A stretch of 64,000 nucleotides of DNA from contig CAMGYJ010000011.1 in the NCBI GenBank assembly GCA_946122785.1, positions 22,197,007 to 22,261,006 on the forward strand. Reading direction: 5' to 3'. Made by a program: the position numbers and the translations under genes. The notes under the pieces were generated by a model that searched no databases, was not told the DNA's origin, and saw nothing but the letters and a program-made list of their open reading frames with translations. Positions 32,660 through 43,552 of the stretch are shown here, in pieces (within the stretch, counting starts at the first letter, position 1; every line of letters starts with the position of its first letter). This DNA comes from Linum tenue (lineage: Eukaryota; Streptophyta; Magnoliopsida; Malpighiales; Linaceae).

Positions 32660-34358
32660 CCCGTTTGCTTGTCCCAAGCAAACCAAGTCAAATACAAGGA
32701 AAGCTCAACACATTTCAATCATGCAACTCTTGGGCGCATATCATATCGGCACAAAACACGGGAATCATACTAGCTTTTAGACATCAACAACAACTTCAAC
32801 CGCAACCTGGACAACCACCACAGAGGACATTGAGTGCAGCAAAATCGAGTAAAGGAGGAGTCTCCCTTTTGTTCACCAACCAACATAGACTTGACTCAAC
32901 CACTTACTCAAGACAGTCACCTCATGCACAAAACTCAAGACATCAGAATTGAGACCGAGCAATCTAGGTCCTCATCGGGGTAAAGAGTATAGATAATATG
33001 AGAAAATGAATCGCTCACTCTCGACCAGTGGGGTCAAGACAATTTGATGCGAAAAAAATGTGCATGCTTATTCTCTCAATCCCTAACATCTCTTCACCAA
33101 TGACGGCAGCCTCTAAATGCTAGAGTTCACATATGAGGTGTCACCACTAACTAATCCGGAGGTCTTAGACACAGGTTCAGATGACTAGGTAGGGTCTTGG
33201 ACATGGGGAAAAGGCCTTTTAGGTGGTGGAAATATTCGTAGCACAAGGTTCCACAGTTCCAAATCCAACACAATCACAACCAATCAAACCAGTATTTCCT
33301 TTCTGCCATTCTGCATTACTCAAATTCTCTAGAGCACAAGAGAGAAGGAGGTCATATAAATGTTAGCATTTCCAAGCCAGACTGCTAAGAAACACTACTT
33401 AATGGACTCTATTCAGTTTTTTGGTAGTGGCTCTCTTTTGCTTTCATTTTTTTTCATTTCTTAAGAGAACCACCACCTCTGCACATTTTTCAAACACATG
33501 CCCAATTTTTAAGCACTACCTCCAACCCTCACATTATATTTAGCAGAAACAGCAGAGAACATGAAAAAACCACTCCGTGGAACCTTCTAAGAGATGCAAA
33601 AGGGTGATTTTCCATTGTAGACCGAAAGAAAGGATAACACACGACTCAAAGGGCTGACTAGGGGATATGACACATCAGGACAGTCAATTTGGTCGTGGGC
33701 TAATCCTATGCCTCCATCATCTTAGCTAGTGACAACGTGAATGCTACACATCATGGAAGAGGGATCTATCACACAAGAAAGAAACGAGCAGGCTCAAATC
33801 TCACATGGCTACCTATATGCTCTATCTCTCGTTCTGATTCCCTGAACTAGATGCATAAACGAATGTAAAGAACAAGTGATCAATCCAAGTCACAGTTGGT
33901 AAGCAAACAGTTGAAAAACTGAACCCCTACACAACTCTACTGCACGTCTGAGTCATCATTATAGGTTGTCCTAGTTACAATCAAGTTGTCATGCAATAAT
34001 TCGAAAGCCATTCGATTCACCAATCAAATCACAGTGCCAATATGAGCATGCAAACAACAGTACTTGGAGCCCTCAAATCTCGAGATTTGGACAGTGGACT
34101 AGGCTCCATGCACACAAACTCATCTAGCAGTCAACAACAGGTAAACACCCCCCCCCCCCACACACACACTTAAGCATGACAATTCCCTCAATGGAGCAGA
34201 GGGAAAGACAAGGGGAACCGATGTTACCGAGAATACGGAATGTCGGGGGACTGGAAATGGACAGTCAGTGGGGCTAGCATCAGCTAACACACTGGGTGAT
34301 AGAAACCATAGTTCCAAGTGGAAAACCGAAAAAACAAACGAAAGAAAAACAAACCTTG
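32660..34358 (-). other. 3' non-coding region of element 1
   Basis: No coding signal. It contains a hairpin with a purine-rich loop (33426-33474), a poly-C/CA tract (34150-34170) and the phrase 'tggacagtggactaggctcc', which recurs in element 2. Confidence 0.7.
33426..33474 (-). other. Hairpin with purine-rich loop, element 1
   Basis: Plus-strand arms agtggctctctt (33426-33437) and aagagaaccacc (33463-33474) pair with one G-T wobble and one end mismatch. On the coding (minus) strand the loop is almost all A and G. Comparable hairpins occur at 44395, 51612 and 54863. Confidence 0.6.
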
Positions 34359-34382
34359 GTGGGGTTGCCTCCCCACAAGCGC
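34359..34382 (-). other. AGGCAA-loop hairpin, element 1
   Basis: On the minus strand: gcgctt, then stem GTGGGG, loop AGGCAA, stem CCCCAC. It lies about 40 nt after the stop codon of the protease frame. Confidence 0.7.
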
Positions 34383-34423
34383 TTCTTTCCCGTCGTTTAG
34401 CTGGACGCCAGTAGGGTGGATGC

Positions 34424-36403
34424 TCAGAGAGGTGAAGGAACAGGTGCCTCCAAGAGCGGATCCACATCGCTCTTGAGGTACAGCTTCAGATGGTGGCCAT
34501 GCATACAAAGAGTGTGACCAATAGCACTCGTCAACTCAACGTGGCCATCCGACAGGATGCAAGTGAGTGAATACTCAGATGGCCAAGGCGGTCGAGGCCC
34601 AGGAGGCGGGACCAGCTCATAGTGGTCTCTGACTTTCTTGTGAGCATGCTTAGCTACCTGCAGTTTTGGCCGCCACTCCTCCTTGATCTTTTCTTTTGGG
34701 AACGGAGTGGACAGGAGTGGCGGCACAAATATGGGGTGGGGATCCTGCAAAATGGGAAGCACGGAAGGATACACGACAGACTCGTGCTCCTGGTGAGAAA
34801 CAGCATGCAAAGGCGAAGAAGCATGGAGAGTATTAGCAATGGAAAATGTTATTCGCTCCTCGCCATCCCTCAAGACTAAGGTCCCATCATGTACATCTAT
34901 GAGAGCCTTGGCGGTGGCCAGGAAAGGCCTTCCCAGTATAAGGGTCACTTCTGTGTCCTCATTGATGTCCAAGACAACAAAATTCACAGGATAAAAGAAT
35001 TGGCCAACCTTAACCAGAAGGTCTTCCACTATGCCCCTAGGGTGAACTATAGATCGGTCAGCTAATTGAAGACTCATCCTAGTTGCACGGGGTTCACCTA
35101 GGCCTAGTTTCTTGAACAATTTATATGGCATGACACTGATACTAGCACCTAGATCCGCCAAGGACCTCTCTACATGCAATTTACCGATAGAGCACGTGAT
35201 AGTAAAACTACCTGGGTCCTTATGCTTCTGCGAAAGCTTGTTCTGCAGAATGGCCGAGTACTCCTCGCTAAGCTCCACAGTGGCCAGCTCACTCAGCTTC
35301 TGCTTCTTTGAGAGAAGATCCTTCAGGAACTTCGCATACTTGGGCATTTGAGATAGTGCCTCCAGAAAGGGCACTTGTACATTCAGCTTCCTAAGCATGG
35401 ATATGAAGTTCCCGAACTCTGCCTCTAGCATGTCTTTGTGCAACCGAGTAGGGAAAGGGAGTTGAGGGATATACTCCTTCACTACTGGTTGCGGCTTAGG
35501 CGCATTCACCTCAACCTCCTTCTTTGCTTTTTCTTCAAAAACTGGAGATGTCGAGGCAGGTCCACCTCCCGCTTGTCTGGCCAGGACAGGTGGGTCTGCA
35601 GTCACTTTGCCGCTCCTTGTTGTGATAGCATTACAGTGGGCATTCGGGTCCTTCGGATTAGGAATGGTATGACCTGGCAAGGTACCTGGAGCCCTCTGCG
35701 CCACTGCTTGAGCCACACTCCCCAGCAGGGTTTGGATATCCTGCAAGACAGCCTGTGTGTTCCTCTGCCCAGCTTCAAGAGCCAGGAATTTACCCGAGGC
35801 CTTTTCCATGAACTGCTCGATAGTATTGAATTTCTGAGCACTGGAACTGGCAAGAGAACCCACCAAGTCTCGCAATTCAGCCATCGGATCATTCTGCACT
35901 AGGGTTGCAGGGGCTGCACCTGGCTGCTGGAAAGGTCGCAGTTGTGGTTGAGCAGCATGCCCCTGCATGGGGTGGTAGAGAGACTGCTGTTGCTGCTGGA
36001 ATTGCCCCTGTCTGGGCTGATATGGCGGCCTCTGGAAGCCCGGCGGTCCTTGGGAGGCTGGTGGTCTAGGATTGGCCCCAGCCCAGGAAAAGTTGGGATG
36101 CTGGCGCCACCCCTCGTTGTACGTGTTACTGTAGGGGTCATTGTGCCTAGCATTATTGATGAAGTTTACCTGCTCCTGGGGTGTGGTCAACTCCCTCATC
36201 GCCTGACAGTCCTCCACGGTGTGATGGGAGCTCTCACACCACTGGCAGTGCATCGCCTGCTGCTGTCCGGTACCTGAAATCATCACAGATCGATCGATGG
36301 CTGAAACAAGCTTCGATACCACCTGCACCAAATCAGATGACTGGTGGCTACAGCATGCACACCCCGCCCTGGTGCTCTTCTCGATCTCTTGGCAGTTCCC
36401 CAA
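34424..36403 (-). CDS. Gag C-terminus and aspartic protease polyprotein, element 1
   Basis: An uninterrupted 659-codon minus-strand frame. A zinc knuckle of the form C-x2-C-x4-H-x4-C (CQWCESSHHTVEDC) is at residues 53-66, followed by a Pro/Gln-rich linker (about 110-180). The retropepsin domain has DLGAS at 417-421 and ILGRPF at 489-494, with the flap-side block MSLQLADRSIVHPRGI between them. This is the layout of Athila/Tat gag-protease. The frame ends with a stop at 34424 and no polymerase follows. The first codon is not the true start, since gag begins at 38063 and is broken by frameshifts and an hAT upstream. The protease motif is intact, so this copy decayed late. Confidence 0.85.
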   Translation of the reverse strand: MGNCQEIEKSTRAGCACCSHQSSDLVQVVSKLVSAIDRSVMISGTGQQQAMHCQWCESSHHTVEDCQAMRELTTPQEQVNFINNARHNDPYSNTYNEGWRQHPNFSWAGANPRPPASQGPPGFQRPPYQPRQGQFQQQQQSLYHPMQGHAAQPQLRPFQQPGAAPATLVQNDPMAELRDLVGSLASSSAQKFNTIEQFMEKASGKFLALEAGQRNTQAVLQDIQTLLGSVAQAVAQRAPGTLPGHTIPNPKDPNAHCNAITTRSGKVTADPPVLARQAGGGPASTSPVFEEKAKKEVEVNAPKPQPVVKEYIPQLPFPTRLHKDMLEAEFGNFISMLRKLNVQVPFLEALSQMPKYAKFLKDLLSKKQKLSELATVELSEEYSAILQNKLSQKHKDPGSFTITCSIGKLHVERSLADLGASISVMPYKLFKKLGLGEPRATRMSLQLADRSIVHPRGIVEDLLVKVGQFFYPVNFVVLDINEDTEVTLILGRPFLATAKALIDVHDGTLVLRDGEERITFSIANTLHASSPLHAVSHQEHESVVYPSVLPILQDPHPIFVPPLLSTPFPKEKIKEEWRPKLQVAKHAHKKVRDHYELVPPPGPRPPWPSEYSLTCILSDGHVELTSAIGHTLCMHGHHLKLYLKSDVDPLLEAPVPSPL

Positions 36404-37133
36404 TCATAGCCCTGCTTTGCCATCTCTTCAAAAAGTTGATTCAGCTGTGGCGAGGTCTTGTAAGCATATTCCCGCCACAAACCGAATCAATCAGCTGCTT
36501 ATCTTCCGGGAAGAGGGCATGGTAGAAGGTGCCCACCTTGAAGGCGTCGGTAAAACCATGGTTTGGACACTTGAGGAAAAGACTGGTGTATATCTCCCAA
36601 GCATCTCGGATGGTCTCATCTTCATCCTGAACAAAGTGAGTAATCTGCTTCTGCAGGTTCGCTGTCTTGGACGGGGATGGTCGATCCAGGGGGCCTGATG
36701 TCCAGCCACTCGTTTGCCTGGCCCTCCAAAGTGAATGGGAAGTACCTCAGCTGGATGGCATCGGTTGGGACCCCATTTATCTTGATTCCATCGATGAGCT
36801 CGTGGAATCGCCTCAGATGTGATCGGGGGCACTCCCCCTCCTTGCCACAGAACACCACCGAATCGCGCAACATCGTGATGACCGAGGTGCTCACCTCAAA
36901 GTTGTTCGCTGGCACATGAGGGTGCTGAATGGGTGACCTCATGTCCGCGGCTCTGGCGGTCCAGTAGTATCCCATGGTTTGCTCCTCAGGAATGACCGCA
37001 TCATTGTTCTGTGGGTCATCCATCTCTTCTTCGTTGGCGATTTGCAGCTGTGCTAGCGCCTCTTCCACAGCCAGTCGCACCATTAGAGCCCGCTTGAAGT
37101 TCCTACAGGTCCGTTCAAGCTCCTGGTCTGATG

Positions 37134-38024
37134 CAGGGCCGGCCTAGAGGGTGTGCTGGCCCGCCCTCCGGCACAGGGCCTCCGAATACTAGGGGCCTCC
37201 ACTTAGATCCGGTAGTTACCGATCGTACATTGTAGATTGTATTTTTAGTATATGATTGATTGATTATGAATATGATGACGGTTTTAATAGATAATTTTAG
37301 CTATAATAACAATTAAAAATGATATCATGAAGACTACGAAAATAAGAAAGATAATAGATAATTTTATGGGTAACGTCTATTTTTTATCCAGACCTTTTTC
37401 AGATTCTTTTATAATATCCAAACCTATAGAAATACTAAAAATTAGCCGAATGTTAACTTTCGGTTAGCATTTTTGTTAGTAATATTGACTTGACAACATG
37501 ATACTGACTTGGAAGAGACACATGAAGGTCAAGATTCCAAAATTTTAGTATTTTAACTAAGAAAAGAGTTACAGAATTATTAACAATAACGTAAAAATGA
37601 CTAATATTTTGGTGCATTATGAAAGATTTGGCTAATTAATAAATTTTTAATAGGTTTGGATAATATAAAAGAATATGAAAAAGGTTTGGATACAAAATAG
37701 AGATTACCCTAATTTTATTTTAAATTATGTAGAAAGATACTAAAGTCATATTAGTTTTATTATAGTTAAAAGTCAATTTAGACCACGTCTCAATTTTGGA
37801 ACAAGGCCGCCACGAAGCATTAGACAGCCCTGGGAATTTGGTTTTGGTTTCTTCGTCAAACTAGAAACGTGATCATTTATTCATTTTGTAATCATTTTCC
37901 GAGAATATGTATTTTTTTATAATTATTTAATAATTTTTATTTTTAATAAATTTGTGGAGAAAAAATTTTAGGGCCGCATTTTAAATTTTCGAACAGGGCC
38001 TCCGAATATCATGGGACGGCCCTG
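37134..38024. mobile_element. hAT non-autonomous element, copy 2
   Basis: 891 bp, apparently identical to 24203-25093, with its own 8-bp duplication gtctgatg (37126-37133, 38025-38032). It interrupts gag of element 1 about 12 codons after its ATG. Confidence 0.93.
37368..37709. mobile_element. Mutator-type MITE inside the hAT, copy 2
   Basis: Same nested element as at 24437-24778, with the same 9-bp duplication taattttat, carried along by the hAT. Confidence 0.9.
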
Positions 38025-38183
38025 GTCTGATGGTAGTAATTCTCCCGACTGGCTACGGGTCATGCACTACCTACACACAAACAGCAAAAGCAACCCGTGA
38101 AGGCACACAGGTGGAAGAGAGAAAATGCAGTAAAGAAAAAGCTAGAGTAACAAACTTTCACGTTTCCCCAATAACCAAGAGGT

Positions 38184-38201
38184 TCCCCGGCAACGGCGCC
38201 A
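38184..38201 (-). other. Primer-binding site (tRNA-Asp) of element 1
   Basis: The minus strand reads tggcgccgttgccgggga, complementary to the 3' end of plant tRNA-Asp, 6 bp from the 5' LTR. Athila/Tat elements commonly use this primer. Confidence 0.88.
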
Positions 38202-38207
38202 AAAACT

Positions 38208-39687
38208 TGACACGCTAAAACACAACACCAAACTGCGACCAAGTGTAATCGCAGACTGGAAATGCAGTAACAGGCAAGTTCTAATGTCAACCCGGGGTCT
38301 AGATCTACTGCCTACTCCGTGAATATCTATTATCTAGCCAACTAAGTAGAGTGATTGTTGTTTTAACTAAAAGCAGTAAGAAAACAGGAATTGGTTCAGT
38401 TTTCTGAAGCAAAGACAGAGTCACTCGGGAATGAATCCCCCTAGCTCCTTAGTTAGGTTCCAGTTGTAATTGCTTTTGGTTGCTTTACTGCTGATTATAC
38501 TACGAAAGATCCGACAGTAGCTTGGAATCTCTTAAGCTGACCAAGCCCTCTCAGTCCAACTACCCGGCAGACGACTTGTCTTCACCAGGATAGAAAGTCG
38601 AGTCTATGAACACAGAACTCCACTAGTGGAATTAGATTCTAGTACAAAGTAGTGAATCGACTAACTCTCGTATAATCGATTCACTACTACCAATTGAAGA
38701 AGCTCTAACAACCTAATCAGATTCTATCTATCTCAGGTTGCAGCAGAAATCAATAAAAGTTATCAGACTTCAATTGACTCATTCAAAACACTTCAATCGA
38801 TTACAATCAAGCAATATCACAATCCAAACGCAATTACAATCAAGATTCCTAAGACATGGAACTCTGGTTCTTCACATGCAAGTGAGAGAGAGTTCTACTC
38901 CATAGAGAGAGATAGAAGAAAACAAAATACAAAGCAGTCATACTCATAACAATGGGAAGAATCTGCTCTGGGATGTCAATCTTCACTCCTGGGATGCAAT
39001 CTGGGCTTCAATGATGAGAAATCCACTCCAAATAGCTCCTAGGGTTTGTTCTTCGCACTTTCTCTCTCTAAGACTCTGTTTTTGCTCCAAAAAGTCGACT
39101 CCCTCTCCTTTGGCTCGAATCTGCCTCAAAAACCCGCTTCTGGGCGAATTACCGGCTGAATTACGCTCGTAATTCTTCCATGCCCGTATTTTGCCCAAAA
39201 CACGCGTTTTGGTTAAGTTTCAGTGCACCCAAAGCTCCTCTCGGCAGTGAAAATACGGGCATGGGAGGGGCAAATACGGTCGTAATTCTCCTGCCCGTAA
39301 TTCTTCCTCCGCTCCTGTTTAATGCTTCGTTTCTCAATCGTCCGGACTCCGAATCAGTCGTCGTTTGAACCTAGACGCTTGTAGTCTCGTCCTCTTTCTT
39401 TTCATAACAAACTTCCATGATAATTTGTCCATAATATAAGGTAGAAATCCATTATTCCTCAGGTCATGCTCGTGTTTCTTCTCCCGAATTGCCAAATGTG
39501 CTCCGATTGACTTGAAACTTGTGCCTATGCTTCAATTTACATGCTAGGACCTGAAATATGACAAAGGAGCACAACCTAGCGTAAAATAGTCCAATAAAGC
39601 AAAATACTCAAGCCAAAATTATCAAGAAAAGGAGCACAACCTGAAATATGACAAAGGGTGCAAACATGTGCAAATACGACGTTATCA
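38208..39687 (-). repeat. 5' LTR of element 1
   Basis: 1,480 bp partner of 31181-32643. An extra short repetition near 39620-39660 (aaggagcacaacctgaaatatgacaaa-like) accounts for part of the length difference. Confidence 0.9.
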
Positions 39688-39765
39688 ATACCTCACGTAC
39701 TAGACCATAACCAGCTCTCCAGGGAGCTCCCCCAACAACTGGATCGACAAAATTAAATCTCACTC
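39688..39765 (+). pseudogene. LRR protein gene remnant, right piece
   Basis: After element 1 the plus strand reads NQLSRELPQQLDRQN then a stop, in the style of the LRR consensus 'N.LSGELP'. It probably continues 31078-31180 across the element 1 insertion, though the two pieces together are far shorter than a receptor kinase ectodomain. Confidence 0.38.
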
Positions 39766-40979
39766 ATCTCTTTGACCATCACTGGCTTTTCAAAGTTCTT
39801 ACACCTAAAAATTAATCTCATACCACGTCGATTAATTACAAGAAATTTAATAGAATTATAAGATCATCTCAAAATTAATAATTGAAAGAGCTAGTTAAGC
39901 CTTGTTGAGTTGGGTTTTTTAGCCTAAGTGGCCAAACTCCTTCTCCCATACATGATGGTCGGCTTGTTTCCTTGTCCCTCATAACTGGACTATGCCTCCA
40001 CCCCCTTGGTATGAAATTCGGCTCCCAAAAACTAAGTCTGCAAACAAAGCGGCAAAACAGGGTGTCCAACGACAGGGTACCAAACCGACAAGGTAGGCCT
40101 GGTACCAAAACATATGAAAATTGGCTAAGTATGGAAGCAACAGGGTACCAAGCCGGCAAGGCAGACCTGGTACCAAAACATATGAAAATGGGCTAAGTAT
40201 GGAGCCAAGGGGGTACCAAGCCGGCTAGGCTTGGTATCCCTTGATTATCAAGACCAAGTATTGAACCTCAAGGGTGGAGACTTGATAGTCAAGGTGCCGA
40301 GCTGAAAAAGTATCAACTTGATGGAGAATTGGTGTAGAGTCCCTTAAGAGGCCATATGGAGACTAAGTCCCAAGACGGGATTGGTGGCCCTGGGTACCAA
40401 GACAGCGGGGCGCAAGGTACCAACTTGATGAGATTCTAAAAAAGTATGGAGACCAAGCCGGCAAGGCTGGCTTGGTATTAGGGGCCGACATGACTGGCTT
40501 GGTGGCAGGGGATATCAAGCTAGAGAGACAACAAAAGGAGGAGCAAGTATATAGCAACAAAACTAAGTATGGAGTCTTGGTGGCTACCAAGGGTGTGGTC
40601 GGAACTTCAGCATGGAGGCAAGGTTAAGAGATTCTACCCCATCCAGTGAAGAATAGGGGACAAGACCAACACCAACCTGTCCTGGTGTCGAGGGCATCAG
40701 GTACCAACCAGTCAACAAGAGGGGGCAAGGAGCCCCAAGGCAAGAGGGGTGAAGACCAAGACAGCGTTTGCCAATTGGCCACCAAGGCGGCGACAATGGG
40801 ACCCTAAGGTGGTTGGAGCTGATGAATCGTTGACGGTTACCAAGATGGGGTAAGGAGTCTCGAGGTGGTTTAAGCAACAGGCCAGCTAATAGTTGCCAAA
40901 ATTATTGCCTGGGCTGTTACAACCGATGGCTATAAATAGACAAAACAAAGACGGGAAAAGGGTTTCATAACCAAACATT
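39766..40979 (+). mobile_element. Unassigned LTR-like fragment with 68-bp repeats
   Basis: From about 39990 the sequence is rich in 'ggtaccaa' and 'gccggcaaggc' repeats. It includes a 68-bp tandem repeat and ends with a TATA box (ctataaatag, 40930-40939) followed by an A-rich leader, which looks like a plus-strand LTR U3/R boundary. Element 3 begins at 40980 and truncates it. 39766-39990 shows nothing recognisable. Confidence 0.4.
40075..40240. repeat. 68-bp tandem repeat
   Basis: Units start with gggtaccaa at 40075, 40143 and 40211, each followed by 'ggc.aggc..acctggtacc' and 'aaaacatatgaaaa'. The third unit is partial. Confidence 0.88.
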
Positions 40980-41387
40980 TGACACTGATTCGCTCTGAAT
41001 ATCACACTTAAATCCCACCTAAGGCCAAAGTATAAACCTTAAATGGGTGCAATATAGGGCAAGTATGTTTAATATCAATCGGCGTCGGTCCATGTAGCCC
41101 TACTTCAATTGTTTGAAACATTATCTAGCGGAATGAAGTTTGTAGGAATCTCTACAATCTACGAATGAAAGTGCAAGGCTTGAAAAGTAAAATGGTTGAA
41201 ACTCTTGGCGAGAAGCTTCACTCGGGAGTTGTTTCCCCTAACTAACTACCATGAATTGTGGGATCGAATGCATTGGTTTGCGACAAGGCGATTGCAAACC
41301 GTAGGAGGAGCAACAGTGGTTGGAAACCACACTCTCAATCGCTAAGCCAAGGAATGCATTATACGCTACGAAAGTAGCCCTCTTGGC

Positions 41388-42486
41388 TAGGGGTGACAAT
41401 CGGTTTCCCGGTATCCGGTTTAACCGGTAACCGTACCGGTAACCGGCGGTTACCGGTATACCGGTAACCGGCTTGTTTCGGTTGTCGGCGGCCACAAATG
41501 GAGCCTCGGTATACCGAACCCCTTGCCGGTAAATACCGGCGGTTATCCGGTAAAACTGGATACCGGGAAGAAGGGAAACTCGCCTAGCACTTCCTCCCCC
41601 ACACTCCACTTTACCAAGTCATCTTTCTCTCTCACACGTGCTCTCGAGCCAAAAAAAGAAAGCCAAAACCAAAATGGCAGAATGGGAAATCAAATGAGCT
41701 TCTTCTACAGCTTCTCCACCTTCTTCTTCTTCTTTTCCATCCCCCTAACGATTCTCTGTTTCTAAAGGAGCATCGACTCGGTAGACCAAACAGATCAAAC
41801 ACCGACTCTCATCCCTGTTGAGTTTCTCCCTTGGCCCTATCCGACGTCAACGCCAACTCTGTCGGCGCCTCTCCGCGCCGCCGCCTTCCCTCATCCCCAG
41901 TCGTCGATGACGAACATCTCTTCCCTCAGTCATCTTCGTTGTTGTTTCCCTATCGTTGTGGTTCTCAGTCCGTCGAGATTCCAGATCCAGAGCCGCCGCC
42001 GGGAATCGATACTGCCCACACGCCGCCAGCGCCTCGCCCTCCATCTCTATTTCAGATCCGGAGCCGCCGCCGAGACACGATGGTGCCCACTCTCTTTCAT
42101 CTTCAACCTAGGTCACCGAATCTCCAGATCGGCGCCACTCTCACTTCCTCTCGATTCCAGATCTGCCAGCAAAAGGGGAAAACACCGCAACACCAACTCG
42201 ATCTGCATGGCCAATCCCCGCCTGATTTCGCCACAATCTCATCGTTGAATGGTTCGGCTTCCATCGTGTGGGCCGTGGGGTGGTGGTGCTAATGAATTTG
42301 ATCGGCTCCCTATCGCCGCCGGTTTTTGGATAACCAGGAACAATAACCGTTACCGAAAATTCGGTAAGCCGGTTAACCGGCAATTCCTCGGTACTGGTAG
42401 TCGGAAGCTACCTGGGGCTTTCGGTAATACCGATAACCGGGAATTCGGTAACCGGTTATACCGGTACCGACCGATTACCAGGCCTA
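41388..42486. mobile_element. hAT non-autonomous element with CCGGTAACCGG arrays
   Basis: Termini taggggtgacaatcggt at the left, and taggcctggtaatcggt at the right on the other strand. Perfect 8-bp duplication ctcttggc (41380-41387, 42487-42494). Both subterminal regions are dense in 'ccggtaaccggt' palindromes (41395-41560 and 42340-42480). The middle (41580-42290) has a 153-codon plus-strand frame without recognised domains. No transposase. Confidence 0.9.
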
Positions 42487-43209
42487 CTCTTGGCCCCAAG
42501 CAAAAGAGGGTTGACTTACCTTCTCCCTCAAACCGGGGTTTGGATGGCTGAATCACAATTAACCTAAATGTCTAACTTGAGCTTGGAGGTTTCTCTTACA
42601 TTAACCTAGTTAGGAGGCACAGAATGCCTAAGAAAACCCATCTCAATTTGAGCCTCTAAAGGAAAGGGGGCTTATCTCTAAGCTAGGTTGGGGTAGCACA
42701 ATAGATTGCAAAACACACAAAATGCACAATCATCATGAAAAAATACCTCAAAACTTTAAATTAAACGTCACCCACACACAATCATTCAATCCACACAATC
42801 AACTACATGGTAGAAGTTAGGGTTCTACAACACCCAAGTGAATAAGAGACTATTCCATGCTAGAAGAAAGAAGAACACAAAGAAAAAAGGAAAAAACCAT
42901 CATTGTGATGCCTCAATCCTTCCTTGTGCTTGTAGAGATCCTCCCTTGAAGAGGAACTTCCCAATTCTTGACTTGGAGGAAACCCTAGCTTCTTCTCCCT
43001 CTTGGTTCGTGACTTTCTCTCTCTAGGGTTTCAAGAAGAAGAAGGTTTCTCTCAATTTGGGCTCTCTGCTTCTTCCTTTCAGCTCTCCTTTTATAAACTG
43101 ATCAAGCCCAGTTCGTGGTCCCAATTCACGACCATGAACATCTGGCTTGGACTGTGAACACAACCAAAACGCATCGCTTTCATTTGTTGAGTTCGCGGTC
43201 CATCGCTTT

Positions 43210-43235
43210 AGTTCACGGTCTTACGACCGTGAACT
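43210..43235 (-). repeat. Palindrome in the LTR of element 3
   Basis: Perfect arms agttcacggtc and gaccgtgaact with loop ttac, one of several 'ttcacggtc' motifs between 43105 and 43340. It lies about 115 bp upstream of the TATA box on the minus strand. Confidence 0.85.
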
Positions 43236-43552
43236 GACTCGCATCTGTAACTTCCAAAACCTCTCTAGACATCCTTCAGTTTGCGGTTTGTGGCTTTAGT
43301 TCACAGTCCTGGCGATCGTGAACTCACAGCTTGGACCGTGAAGCAGCTGTTTCCTCCTCTTTGCTCGGTCCTCGCGCCATTTTTTCCAACTTTCGACTCT
43401 GGGGTTGGTTCCACCTGTTAGACTCTGAAACACATTGAAACGCAGCAAACCTAGTGTAGAACCACCCTTTATGGAGATCAAATGTGCAAACACCAAAAAG
43501 AAACGGGGATAAAAAGTGTACATTTAGGCCTGAAGCACTCCCACACACTTAG

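Larger units (their letters stand above)
36404..38063 (-). pseudogene. Gag N-terminal region of element 1, broken
   Basis: The minus strand starts with ATG at 38063 (MTRSQSGELLPSD), is cut by the hAT at 37134-38024, resumes with ELERTC, and continues through FRRFHEL-like and PFTLEGQANEWL, which are Retrotrans_gag features. A further frame then reads QKQITHFVQDEDETIRDAWE, and another reads up to the zinc-knuckle frame. At least two frameshifts separate them. The start fits the usual Athila-type gag opening M-T-R-S-Q. Confidence 0.8.
31181..39687 (-). mobile_element. Element 1: gag-protease-only gypsy element (Athila/Tat type)
   Basis: LTRs of about 1.47 kb (31181-32643, 38208-39687) both begin tgacacgct and end ttatca on the plus strand. 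Flanks are atatc (31176-31180) and atacc (39688-39692), a target duplication with one mutation. A tRNA-Asp primer site lies next to the right LTR, and a purine tract (aaattcccccacactt, 32644-32659) next to the left one. Internal order on the minus strand is gag, zinc knuckle, protease, a short conserved hairpin, then about 1.7 kb of 3' non-coding. There is no reverse transcriptase, RNase H or integrase, so it resembles the gag-only class called TR-GAG and would need enzymes in trans. Confidence 0.9.
40980..43537 (-). repeat. 3' LTR of element 3
   Basis: Begins tgacactg on the plus strand and ends ttcaggc-side gca at 43537. About 1.45 kb without the inserted hAT. On the minus strand it has palindromic 'ttcacggtc' motifs, then TATA (gtttataaaagg, about 43088-43098). 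Its left part aligns inversely with LTR D. Confidence 0.75.

Noticed and set aside
34150..34170. Poly-C/CA tracts (also near 45281 and 51638) as functional signals
   Set aside because: Homopolymers of this kind vary by slippage and sequencing error. They sit at non-equivalent places in the elements.
35438..37224. Several 100-190-codon plus-strand frames opposite the gag-protease regions (also at 56649-57224)
   Set aside because: They are antisense shadows of the minus-strand gag-protease frames, whose motifs are clear.
41831..42292. 153-codon plus-strand frame inside the hAT at 41388
   Set aside because: Low-complexity Ser/Pro/Arg composition with overlapping frames on both strands. No domain and no splice or promoter context supports a gene.
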